Source: G965212005 sp965212005
Lineage (GTDB): Bacteria; Pseudomonadota; Gammaproteobacteria; Porifericomitales; Porifericomitaceae
Length of the DNA: 64,000 nt
Assembly (NCBI GenBank): GCA_965212005.1
Contig: OZ243038.1
Location: forward strand, 682,001-746,000
Reading direction: 5' to 3'
This document shows positions 42,201 through 49,733 of this stretch, in pieces. A program made the position numbers and the translations under genes. How positions within the stretch are numbered: the stretch's first letter is position 1; each line of letters starts with the position of its first letter. The notes under the pieces were generated by a model. It made no database searches, was not told the DNA's origin, and was given only the letters and a program-made list of their open reading frames with translations.

Positions 42201-45200
42201 GTGTAGGTCCACACGCCGGTAGCGGCAACGATGGAGAACGTGCCGTAGGTGCCGTCGGTATCGGTCTGCACCACTACCTCGGTGCTGCCGCCCGTGTTCG
42301 GGTTGGTGACGGTCAGCGTGCCGGTCGCCGTCTCGGTGGCGTTATCCTCGGTGACGTCGCCGGTGGTGCCGGTGCCACCGAAGGTGGGCGCCATTTCCCG
42401 GGTCACGGTGAGGGTATAGTCCTGCGCATCGGCCCTCGGGGTGGTCACCGTCACGGTGATGGGGTTGGTACCCACGCTCAGCGCGAGCTCCGCGCTGGCT
42501 TCACCGCTGTTGACGGTGTTGCTGTTGACGGTGATGGTTGTGCCGGCTGCGGCAGTCGGCGTCACGGTGAGGCCGTCAATGCTGTTGACCACCGATGCGG
42601 CGTAGACGAAGATGCCGACATCGAAGACCGGGGTGAGCGCGCCTTCGGACAGGCTCAGGGCGCTCAGTCTGCTGGTCTCGTCGATGGCCGTGACCGTCCG
42701 CGCCGCGGTGAGCAGGTCGCCGCTGCCGGCGTGCGCCGCGGCCGCCACGGTGACGATGATATCAAGGTCGGCGTCAAAGTCGGTGTCGTCGTAGTCCAGC
42801 GTCACGGTGGCTGCGGTGGCGGTGTCGCGGACGACCGTCATGACCGTAACCCCGGCATCGGTGGCATCGGTGTTGAGCGTGACCGGGTTGGCGGGCAGCG
42901 GGTCCATATAGGTGGTGTTGGTCAGCGTCACCGTCAGCGTGGCGCTGTTCAGGTTGGCCTCGGTCAGCGTGGTCGGCGTGCTGGCGCTGATGGCGGCGGT
43001 GGCGGCCGTGGCCGCCGACGCCACCTCAATGGTGAAGGACTGCATGACCGTGGCGGGCGGACTTGCCATGTCGGTGGCCGTGTAGGTGTAGGTCGTTGCC
43101 ACCTGCGCCGTGTCCGGCGTGCCGGACAGTACCCGGGCGTCGCTGTCAAAGACCAGGCCGGACGGCATGTCCGACAGGGCGTAGCTGTACGGCCCGGTGC
43201 CGCCGGTCGCCACCGGCAGGGTGAGATCGGTGATGCCGGTGTCCATGGTGTAGGTCTGATCGTCAATGGTCACCCCGCCAAAGCCCAGCGCCGCCGCCAC
43301 CTCAATGGTGAAGGACTGCATGACCGTGGCGGGCGGACTTGCCATGTCGGTGGCCGTGTAGGTGTAGGTCGTTGCCACCTGCGCCGTGTCCGGCGTGCCG
43401 GACAGTACCCGGGCGTCGCTGTCAAAGACCAGGCCGGACGGCATGTCCGACAGGGCGTAGCTGTACGGCCCGGTGCCGCCGGTCACCACCGGCAGGGTGA
43501 GGTCGGTGATGCCGACGTCCATGGTGTAAGTCTGATCGTCAATGGTCGCCCCGCCAAAGTCCAGCGCGGCGGCGGCTATCTCGATGGTGAAGGACAGAGC
43601 CGCGGTATCGGGGTCGGTGGTATCGCTGTCGGTGGCGGTGTAGGTGTAGGTCGTTACGTCCTGGGCCGTGGTCGGGGTGCCCTCAAGGGCGCGGCTGGTG
43701 CCGTCAAAGGTGAGGCCGTCGGGCAGGGCTTCGGTGATGGCGTACATGAGTGCGCCATCGCCGTCGGTGGCTGCCGGCAGGATGGCGGAGACGTCGGTGC
43801 CGACGGTGTAGGTCTGGGGGGCAATGGTGGCGCTGCCGAAGGTCGGCATAAGATCCGCCGCCGCCGTTACTTCAACGGCCACGGACAACGCCGGGCTGGT
43901 CTGGGTCGCGGTCATGACCGTCAGGGTAAAGGCCAGGGTTTCGGGCGATGCGGGCGCCGTGAACGTTACTTCCGCGGTGTTGGCATTGGGCGCGAGAACA
44001 ACCGTGGTGCCGCCGGTCTGCGCCCAGGCGTAACCCGTAATCGCGCTGCCTTCCGGGTCGCTGCCGGCACCGCTGAGAGTGACCGTGGTGCTCGCTTCCG
44101 CAGTTCCGCCGCCGTCAATGCCGTTGACCATGGCGGTGGCGGTGGGCGGGTCGTCGGGGAAGGAGCCAAGCCCGATGTTGACGCGGATCATGCTCGGGAT
44201 TTCAAGGGCACCGACGGTCGTGATGATGGTGCCGCCGGGGTCGGCGGTCGAGATGGTGGGGCCGAAGGATCTGGTGAGCGTACGGCTGTTGTCTAGCTGG
44301 TAGCTCCAGGCGCCGGTCACGGAGTCAACGGTCAGCTCGCCAAAGACGGCATCGGTTTCAATGCGATGGCTGGGGGTTTCGCCGGCCGGGACATTGGAGA
44401 CCACTAGCGTACCGCTGGCGGTGCCGCCGCTAACGGTGTTGCCGACGACGTCTATGATGAGGGGGGTGGCGGTGCCGGTGAGGTCACCGCCGACGGTCGG
44501 CACCGGTGCCGCCACCTCGATGGTGAACGCCAACGTGCCCGTGCCGGGCGGGGTGGCCGCATCGGTGGCCGTGTAGGTGTAGCTCGTTGCCGCCTGCACC
44601 GTGTCCGGCGTGCCGGACAGTACCCGGGCGTCGCTGTCAAAGGCCAGGCCGGACGGCATGCCCGACAGGGCGTAGCTGTACGGCCCGGTGCCACCGGTCG
44701 CCACCGGCAGGGTGAGATCGGTGATGGCGGCGCCCATGGTGTAGGTCTGATCGTCAATGGTCTCCCCGCCAAATTCCAGCGGGAGGGGCGGCGTGACCGT
44801 GATGCTCACCTGTTCGGTGTCGGAGGCGCTGCCGGGGTCGGTGACGGTCAGGGTCAGCAGATACTCGGCGGGAGGGGTGGCAGCGGGCACCATCCAGTCA
44901 GTGTCGGCGCTCGCGGCGGCGGAAAACGTGCCGATGCCGCCTGCCGCCGTCCACGCGATCGTCAGGTCGTCCAGCTCGTTATCCGGGTCAGTGATGTCGC
45001 TCTCCAGCCGCAGGGTTTCACCCGCCGCCACGGTGCTCCCTTCTACCAGCCGGATGGCCGCAAAGGGCCGGGTGTTGACGCCGGTGATGGTGATGGTGAC
45101 CACCTGCGTCACCGCCACACCATCGGCGGTGGGCGCGGCGGCGGTAACGGTGAACATATCCTGCTCCATCTGGCCCTCGGTCAGCGCCCGGACTCTCGGA

Positions 45201-47452
45201 AGGTTGTAATTCAACGAATAGGTCCAGACGCCGGCGGCGCTGATGGTGAACATGCCGTAGGTGCTGAACTGGAGCTGTTCTTCACCATCGCTGTTGACCG
45301 GCGCTACAAATTCGCTGTTGCCGCTGGTGGTGGTGATGGTCAGGGTGCCGGTGATCGAGTCGGTCGCGCCCTCGGTGATGGCGCCGGTGGCTACACCGGC
45401 GATGCTGGTGGTCAGGGTGCCGGTGGTGGTGACCAGCAGCTGCGCGACCTCGCCGTCGCCGGCGTTGCTGGAGGCGAACACTTCATACAGATACTCGGTG
45501 CCGGGGAGCAGCCCGCTGTCGGCGTAGGTGAAAACGTCGTCCGCAAGCGTGACCACAGCCTCGGCGCCCGGCGGGGCGAACGCGCCCAGCGTTGCCGTCT
45601 CAGCAGGAAAACCGCGAACCACGACGTACCTGTTCACCGCCGTGCTGACGGCGTCGGTGGGCGCCTCCCAGGTCAGCGTGACACTGTTGTCGGCGCGGGC
45701 CGAGGACGCCAGGTTCTGAACCATGCTCGGCAGGGTCCCGGGGTCGACCACCACCCCCGGGTCCACTGTCCGCGCCACGTTGGCCCACGGCGAGACGCCG
45801 GCGGCGGTGCGCGCCCGCACCCGGTAGAAGTTGAACGTGGCGCGAAACAGCGTCGCACTCTGGCTGGCGCCTGCGGCGCCAATATGATTGCTGGTGATGA
45901 ACGCGACGCAATCGGTGTTGGCAGCACTACAACCCTGGATTTCATAGCTGCTGACCGAAGTCCCGGCGGGCACCGTGGCGGGCGGCAACCAGGTCAGGGC
46001 GATTCTGACCACCCGCCCTCGCCGCTCCGGAGCCGCAAGCTCGCGCACCGCGGTCAGCCCGGTGGCAAGGTTGAGAACTTCAATGGTGAAGCCGAGGGTG
46101 GCGGTATTGCCGTCGCCGGCGGTGACGGTGTAAGTGTAGCCGGTGGCGGCTTGCTCCGTGTCCGGCGTGCCGGAAAGGATGCGGGTGTCGGCGTCAAACA
46201 CCAGCCCGTTCGGCAGGCTGCCGCCGCCGGTCGGGGCCAGGGTGTAGCTCAACGCACCCTCACCGCCGCTGGCCGCCGGCAGGGTGAGATCGGTGATGGC
46301 GCTATTGGCAAGGTAGGTCTGGTTGGCGATGGGCTGCATGCCCGCGAAGCTCGGGGCAGTGGCGGCAACCCTGAGCATGTTGTCCGTGGTCAAGTCACCG
46401 GCGCCGGTGTGCGCCGCGCCGGCTACGGTGACGCCGATTCTGGTGTTGGCGTCAATGCCGGTGCCGCCGTAGGCCAGCGTCAGGGTGGCCGCCGTGGCAC
46501 TGTCGCGAGCGACGTTGCTGACGGTGACGCCGGTCCCTGCGCTCAGGTTCAGGGTGAACTGCCCCGCCGTCGGCGAAGTCTCGTACTCGGTGTTTTCGAG
46601 GGTGACCGTCAGGGTTGTGCCGCCCAGCGCGGTCTCGGCGATCGGAATGGAGGTGTCCGGGGGGGCGCTGATGGTGGCGGTGTCCGAGGGGGTGATGGTA
46701 ACGACGTTGTCAGTGAGCAGGTCGCCGATGAGGACGTGGGCCGCAGCCAGCACGGTGACGGACAGGTCGGCGGCGGTGGTGATGTCAGTGCCGTCATAAG
46801 CCAGGGTCAGGGTGGCGGCGGTGGGGCTGTCGCGGCTGACGTCCGAGACGCTAACACCGGTGGCGCCGGCGGTCAGGGCCAGGGTGAAGTCGTCGGCGGC
46901 GATGTCCTCATCATACACGGAGTTTTGGAGGGTCACGGTCACGGTCGCGCCGTCAAGGGTGGCTTCGGTCAGCGCGGCGGCGGCGGCGATGGTGGCCACG
47001 GGAGTAGTATCCGCAGTAGCCGGCCAGAATAGATTGGACACGAAGGGAAGAACTGTGCGCGTGCCGGTGGCGGCCGTAATCCGCGGCACCGCCCCAGAGC
47101 TAAGGAGGCGCAAGGTCGTTCCGAGGGCTCTAATGTTGTTGGGCTCACCGGCGTTATTGAGGAACGTAAAGGTCACCTTCGTGCCGGCTGCGTTTGGCAC
47201 GAGCGTGGTCTGAAGCAAAACATTGCCGTCGTAGCGCCAGAGTGTCGGGTTGATGGCGCTCGTACGAAAGCCCGGCTCGCCTTCCGCAGCAACGTTGACC
47301 GGCGCAGAGAAAGCAACCACGGCCGTGTTGGGGCCAGTTGCGACCGGCGTTGCCGTGATGTCCTGCGCCTGCGCCTGCCCCCACCCCGACAATAACGGCA
47401 CAAAGCCCAGCGCAAGAACCAGCAAAACGCGGCGCAAATGGGAATGTGTCAT
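39251..47452 (-). CDS. Gene B: giant Ig-like/fn3/He_PIG surface protein with C-terminal beta-barrel
   Basis: About 2,733 aa. The start MTHSHL (47450-47452) has an AAGG ribosome-binding site 7-8 nt upstream and begins the signal peptide (LLVLALGFVPLLSG...AQA|QD), which differs from that of A and C. Passenger by rough residue: SwmB-like Ig (30-140), beta repeats (150-370), He_PIG (375-470), two fn3 (471-690), VCBS and PKD-like (700-890). Then follow a run of He_PIG modules (FGGETIDDQTYTMG, VLSGTPDT) and PKD-type domains that differ from the middle of A, then cadherin-like beta-sandwich, VCBS, PKD and He_PIG modules shared with A. The beta-barrel covers 2324-2733 and ends LEGSFSY. The N-terminal (about 44780-46990) and C-terminal DNA blocks are nearly identical to those of A; the middle is not. 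A probable exported adhesin. Confidence 0.9.
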   Translation of the reverse strand: MTHSHLRRVLLVLALGFVPLLSGWGQAQAQDITATPVATGPNTAVVAFSAPVNVAAEGEPGFRTSAINPTLWRYDGNVLLQTTLVPNAAGTKVTFTFLNNAGEPNNIRALGTTLRLLSSGAVPRITAATGTRTVLPFVSNLFWPATADTTPVATIAAAAALTEATLDGATVTVTLQNSVYDEDIAADDFTLALTAGATGVSVSDVSRDSPTAATLTLAYDGTDITTAADLSVTVLAAAHVLIGDLLTDNVVTITPSDTATISAPPDTSIPIAETALGGTTLTVTLENTEYETSPTAGQFTLNLSAGTGVTVSNVARDSATAATLTLAYGGTGIDANTRIGVTVAGAAHTGAGDLTTDNMLRVAATAPSFAGMQPIANQTYLANSAITDLTLPAASGGEGALSYTLAPTGGGSLPNGLVFDADTRILSGTPDTEQAATGYTYTVTAGDGNTATLGFTIEVLNLATGLTAVRELAAPERRGRVVRIALTWLPPATVPAGTSVSSYEIQGCSAANTDCVAFITSNHIGAAGASQSATLFRATFNFYRVRARTAAGVSPWANVARTVDPGVVVDPGTLPSMVQNLASSARADNSVTLTWEAPTDAVSTAVNRYVVVRGFPAETATLGAFAPPGAEAVVTLADDVFTYADSGLLPGTEYLYEVFASSNAGDGEVAQLLVTTTGTLTTSIAGVATGAITEGATDSITGTLTITTTSGNSEFVAPVNSDGEEQLQFSTYGMFTISAAGVWTYSLNYNLPRVRALTEGQMEQDMFTVTAAAPTADGVAVTQVVTITITGVNTRPFAAIRLVEGSTVAAGETLRLESDITDPDNELDDLTIAWTAAGGIGTFSAAASADTDWMVPAATPPAEYLLTLTVTDPGSASDTEQVSITVTPPLPLEFGGETIDDQTYTMGAAITDLTLPVATGGTGPYSYALSGMPSGLAFDSDARVLSGTPDTVQAATSYTYTATDAATPPGTGTLAFTIEVAAPVPTVGGDLTGTATPLIIDVVGNTVSGGTASGTLVVSNVPAGETPSHRIETDAVFGELTVDSVTGAWSYQLDNSRTLTRSFGPTISTADPGGTIITTVGALEIPSMIRVNIGLGSFPDDPPTATAMVNGIDGGGTAEASTTVTLSGAGSDPEGSAITGYAWAQTGGTTVVLAPNANTAEVTFTAPASPETLAFTLTVMTATQTSPALSVAVEVTAAADLMPTFGSATIAPQTYTVGTDVSAILPAATDGDGALMYAITEALPDGLTFDGTSRALEGTPTTAQDVTTYTYTATDSDTTDPDTAALSFTIEIAAAALDFGGATIDDQTYTMDVGITDLTLPVVTGGTGPYSYALSDMPSGLVFDSDARVLSGTPDTAQVATTYTYTATDMASPPATVMQSFTIEVAAALGFGGVTIDDQTYTMDTGITDLTLPVATGGTGPYSYALSDMPSGLVFDSDARVLSGTPDTAQVATTYTYTATDMASPPATVMQSFTIEVASAATAATAAISASTPTTLTEANLNSATLTVTLTNTTYMDPLPANPVTLNTDATDAGVTVMTVVRDTATAATVTLDYDDTDFDADLDIIVTVAAAAHAGSGDLLTAARTVTAIDETSRLSALSLSEGALTPVFDVGIFVYAASVVNSIDGLTVTPTAAAGTTITVNSNTVNSGEASAELALSVGTNPITVTVTTPRADAQDYTLTVTREMAPTFGGTGTTGDVTEDNATETATGTLTVTNPNTGGSTEVVVQTDTDGTYGTFSIVAATGVWTYTLNNSAPATNALAAGETVTDVFLVVAAADPGATTEVTVTITGANDAPLADAGPDQPAVELSATVTLDGSGSADPDTGANVANADAIDTYAWTQSSGTSVSLSDTAVVRPTFTAPNSAATLVFSLVVNDGAANSAADTVTITVTDAPAATISATNPASLTEANLNDAMLTVTLANTTYQDPLPANSIMLNAEATTAGVTATAARVSTTEATLTLAFDRASSDFDTNLDITVTVLAAAHANAGDLDAGTVTATAINESDVATLSGLALSGSVPLNELFAPATLTYTADVANDVAEIMVTPTATDATGATITVNSDAVNSGAASVAIALTAGGATPITVVVTAEDRSTTQTYTLTVTRAAATTPSAAIASPDSLTEAALDGATVTVMLTNTEYVDTLAANLFTVTLSGGATGVSVNTAVRTSAVLATLTLAYGGTGIDTNTNLGIRVGAAGHSGAGNLDTATTIPVTATPPPGGALSFGGVTIDAQTYTANTAITDLTLPAATGGTGTLSYALSDVPSGLSFDGDTRVLSGTPDTEQMATTYTYTATDSAPSPGPAAVTLELVVTVGPAVTGGPLEGARSEAMEMTLGAFGRSFTSSAVEVLGERFSSGAGGSQLTFGGRTLSLESLTNDQAAAGAEPDNQPVSAATGGQQTSVGALFAGSAFQLSLNEGDAAGVGATTLWARGSVGNYEGEPEDGFQLDGDIVSGYLGLDYRANRRTLVGVAVSHSRGDADFSSAEIADGEVETELTSILPYVQWQARPGLSVWGLVGYGLGESEITDSGESRKTDVEMQTAALGARGKLWSKERMDVALKASALTVEIESDSEQNLSSVSTRAHRLRMALEGKRHGAVSAYGDHFNQRFELGLRWDGGDVETGAGADLGAGVEYAAPRSGTRLRLDGHYLLVHEESDFEEWEVSAAISIDPGVRGRGVTFALEPNWESTGARQRMVMDFTNVLGPAWRDDGLKLELYGERAEEHEFGLEGSFSY
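43022..43573 (-). repeat. Tandem duplication of a 276-bp He_PIG module in gene B
   Basis: The DNA from 43022 repeats from 43298 with a 276-bp offset (92 aa). Both copies encode ASPPATVMQSFTIEVA and LSGTPDTAQVATTYTYTATD. Differences are few, so the duplication is recent; a third close relative lies in gene C at about 59570-59830. Confidence 0.85.
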
Positions 47453-47683
47453 TGAGCAGCCTTCGGGGAGAGGGCAGGATTGCCCGCCCGAGGGGACACG
47501 GGCGACCACTGTCCGGCGAAAGCGGAAAACGGCGGCAGCAAAAGACACCCACCCGGACAGTAAGGCAAGCGCCGGCACCCGACCGGCCTTTGCGAACAGA
47601 TGGTATCTAACCGCCAAGAATATTTTCCAAAACATTATTGTCACCCTAGCAGTCCCCGCAAGTACCCGCAACAGCTTCATGGG
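47453..47683 (-). promoter_or_regulatory. Conserved leader of gene B
   Basis: About 225 nt between promoter and start codon. It is homologous to the leaders of A, C and the DUF1640 gene over 47500-47595. In B the ATG of the small frame is changed to GCG. The frame is instead open from an ATG at 47678-47680, right at the predicted transcription start, through to the gene itself. The GCCCG-GGGAC-CGGGC region near 47485-47505 can form a hairpin. Confidence 0.5.
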
Positions 47684-47712
47684 ATTATAACAGATACGGT
47701 CACCGTTGACAA
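47684..47712 (-). promoter_or_regulatory. Promoter of gene B (TTGTCA-17-TATAAT)
   Basis: -35 TTGTCA at 47707-47712, 17-bp spacer, perfect -10 TATAAT at 47684-47689. The spacer has the palindrome ACGGT-G-ACCGT. This is the strongest sigma-70-type promoter I can see in the window. The end of IS copy 3 lies only 6 bp upstream of the -35 box. Confidence 0.82.
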
Positions 47713-47718
47713 GTTTAA

Positions 47719-48914
47719 TGGGGCCACCACATACTGGACAAATCCGGGATTTGCCGGGCGCTGGCCTGGCAGGGGGTCAGGCAGCCCAATCCCCGGTGCG
47801 GGCGGTCGCCGTTGTAGCGTTGCCAATCCTCCAGCAGGCAATCGTTGAAACCGCGCTGATCATCCGACGGCAAGTCTTCCTGGTAGTCCACGAACTCCTC
47901 TTGCACGATGCGCTTGAAGCGCTCGCTGCAGGCGTTCCTCTTCGGGCAGCGCGGGCAAGTGTAGCAGTGGCGCCAGCCTTGCTGTTTGGCATACTCGTCC
48001 CAGGTGCCGGCGAACTCGCTGCCGTTGTCGCTCAGCACCTGCCGGATGGAGCCCGGGAAGAGCGTTTTGACCAGGCTCGCGAAGCGCATGGCGGTGCGGC
48101 TGCCATTGGTGGCGAGGGCGAAACTGAAGCGGCTGGCGTGATGGAGCCCGGCAAGACCGTTTTGACCAGGCTCGCAAAGCGCATGGCGGTGCGGCTGTTG
48201 ATGCCATTGGTGGCAAGGGCAAAGCGGAAGCGGCTGGCGTGAGCGGTGGCGGTGAAGACAGATTGGCGGCAGCCGTTGCGGCAGCCATTGATGAAATGCA
48301 GCACCGTATCAAAGGCCACGCAGTGGCCGGGGACGGCAGGGCGCCCCTTGCGGCCAAGGCGCGGGCGGATCTTGCGTTTCAAGGGCCTGGGGCGCCCCTT
48401 GGGGTCCAGGCGCAGCGGAGTGCAGCGCATCTTGTCGGGGGCGTCGGCAACCCGCCGCCCGATGGTGCGGGCGCCGGGGCATGGCAGGCGGCGCCCGGTG
48501 CACCACGGCACGAGCAGCTCCTGCAGTTTCTCTTTGCCGCAGTTGGGCAAGCGCCGGGGCAGCTCGCGGATATGCGTGATGATCTCCGTCGGCCATTGCC
48601 GCCGGCGCCTTTGCTTCGGTGCACGGCTGCGGTCCTGCAGCGCACGCCAGCCGATTGCGCGCCAGCCGCGGCACCAGGCGTAGCGCGAGAAGCGGCTGGT
48701 GTGATCCATGTTTGCAGCCAGACCGTGTTTTTCCCAGAAACCAGGGCGGCGCGCTTTTGCCTGGCTGCAAGGCTCCTGTTGCTCTCCTTTATGCCTGAAG
48801 AAGCAACATTGTAAAAGCCGCGTACGTGTATACCCGCGGAAGCCGACGTGCTGGCTCAGCCTGTCGGCTTCCTTCTTTCAGCAGGCCATGAGTCCAGTAT
48901 GTTTCCGGCCCTAT
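47719..48914 (-). mobile_element. Degenerate DDE-transposase IS, copy 3 (near full length)
   Basis: About 1.2 kb. The ends are TGGGGCCACCACATACTGGAC (47719 on) and the imperfect inverted copy GTCCAGTATGT...GGCCC (48891-48912). It is the most complete of the three remnants. It lies directly upstream of the gene B promoter and on its other side is followed by the conserved flank (GCAGCCTTTGTACAGATCC). Confidence 0.8.
47740..48778 (-). pseudogene. Broken integrase-core transposase of IS copy 3
   Basis: The start codon is mutated: copy 1 has AACATGAGCC where this copy has AACAGGAGCC. The HTH part, the middle (APKQRRRRQWPTEIITHIRELP, LPNCGKEKLQELLVPWC) and the catalytic parts (AFDTVLHFINGC, VLSDNGSEF, NACSERFKRIVQEEF) lie in different frames. 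A 95-bp tandem duplication is visible around 48045-48240. This copy retains a middle segment (RKGRPRPLKRKIRP) that copy 1 has lost. It is inactive. Confidence 0.82.
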
Positions 48915-49582
48915 GCAGCCTTTGTACAGATCCATAACAGATGGCAGGCCCATAACCGGCACTCCGGGTGGTTGACCGACAAGGATGGTACGGGAGGCCG
49001 CGGCGCGAGCATCAATGAGTGTACAGCCGGCGGCGCCAGGGCGAAGTGGAAGCGACTGGCGTGAGCGGTGGCGGTGAAGATAGATTGGCGGCAGCCATTC
49101 GGGGCGGCGTGTTTCGCGGCCCGGGCCGCCGGGGGGCACGGGCCAATCCGGCCACCCCCCCTGCCCCCCTTGTCAGGGGGGTGGCGTGCCGACGTGCCTG
49201 CGTGCCGGGCTCAGTAGTGGAAAGGCTGCGGGGCGGAGCCTACGGGGGGGCGTGTTTTGCTGGCCGGGCCGCCGGGGGGCACGGGCCAATCCGGCCAAAC
49301 CCCCCTGCCCCCCTTGTCAGGGGGGTGGCGTGCCGACGTGCCGATGTGCCGGGCTCAGTAGTGGAAAGACTGCGGGGGGAATTCTACGGGGGGGCGTGTT
49401 TTGCTGGCCGGGCCGTCGGGGGGCACGAGCCAATCCGGCCAAACCCCCCTGCCCCCCTTGTCAGGGGGTGGCGTGCCGACGTGCCGACGCGCCGGGCTCA
49501 GTAGTGGAAAGACTGCGGGGCGGAGCCTACGGGGGGGCGTGTTTTGCTGGCCGGGCCGTCGGGGGGCACGGGCTCATCTGGC
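48915..49582. repeat. Conserved flank, IS fragment and tail-repeat array between genes B and C
   Basis: No gene is seen. 48915-49036 is the conserved flank. 49037-49100 is a scrap of the IS transposase gene (GACTGGCGTGAGCGGTGGCG). Then come about four tail units of 140-148 bp, marked by CACGGGCCAATCCGGCC at about 49138, 49278 and 49428 and a variant at 49567. The hairpin CCCCCCTTGTCAGGGGGG and the vestige CTCAGTAGTGGAAAG-CTGC (49209, 49354, 49497) are present in each. Confidence 0.75.
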
Positions 49583-49678
49583 CCCCCCCTGCCCCCCTTG
49601 TCAGGGGGAGCCTTGCCGACGTGTACTAACCGGACACATGGGTAACACTCCCCCCTGACAAGGGGGGCAGGGGGGGGT
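49583..49678. repeat. Long inverted repeat enclosing an orphan IS481-type end
   Basis: The arm CCCCTGCCCCCCTTGTCAGG (49588-49607) recurs inverted at 49653-49675, giving paired arms of about 25 bp. Between them, at 49624-49648, lies TACTAACCGGACACATGGG, which matches the left end of the IS481-type element at 23634-23658. It can form a very strong cruciform or transcript hairpin downstream of gene C and may act as its terminator. Confidence 0.7.
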
Positions 49679-49733
49679 GGTACAACCGGGCACAGGTCGC
49701 GTGGTGGCGTGCCGACGGACCGGGGTGCCGGCC

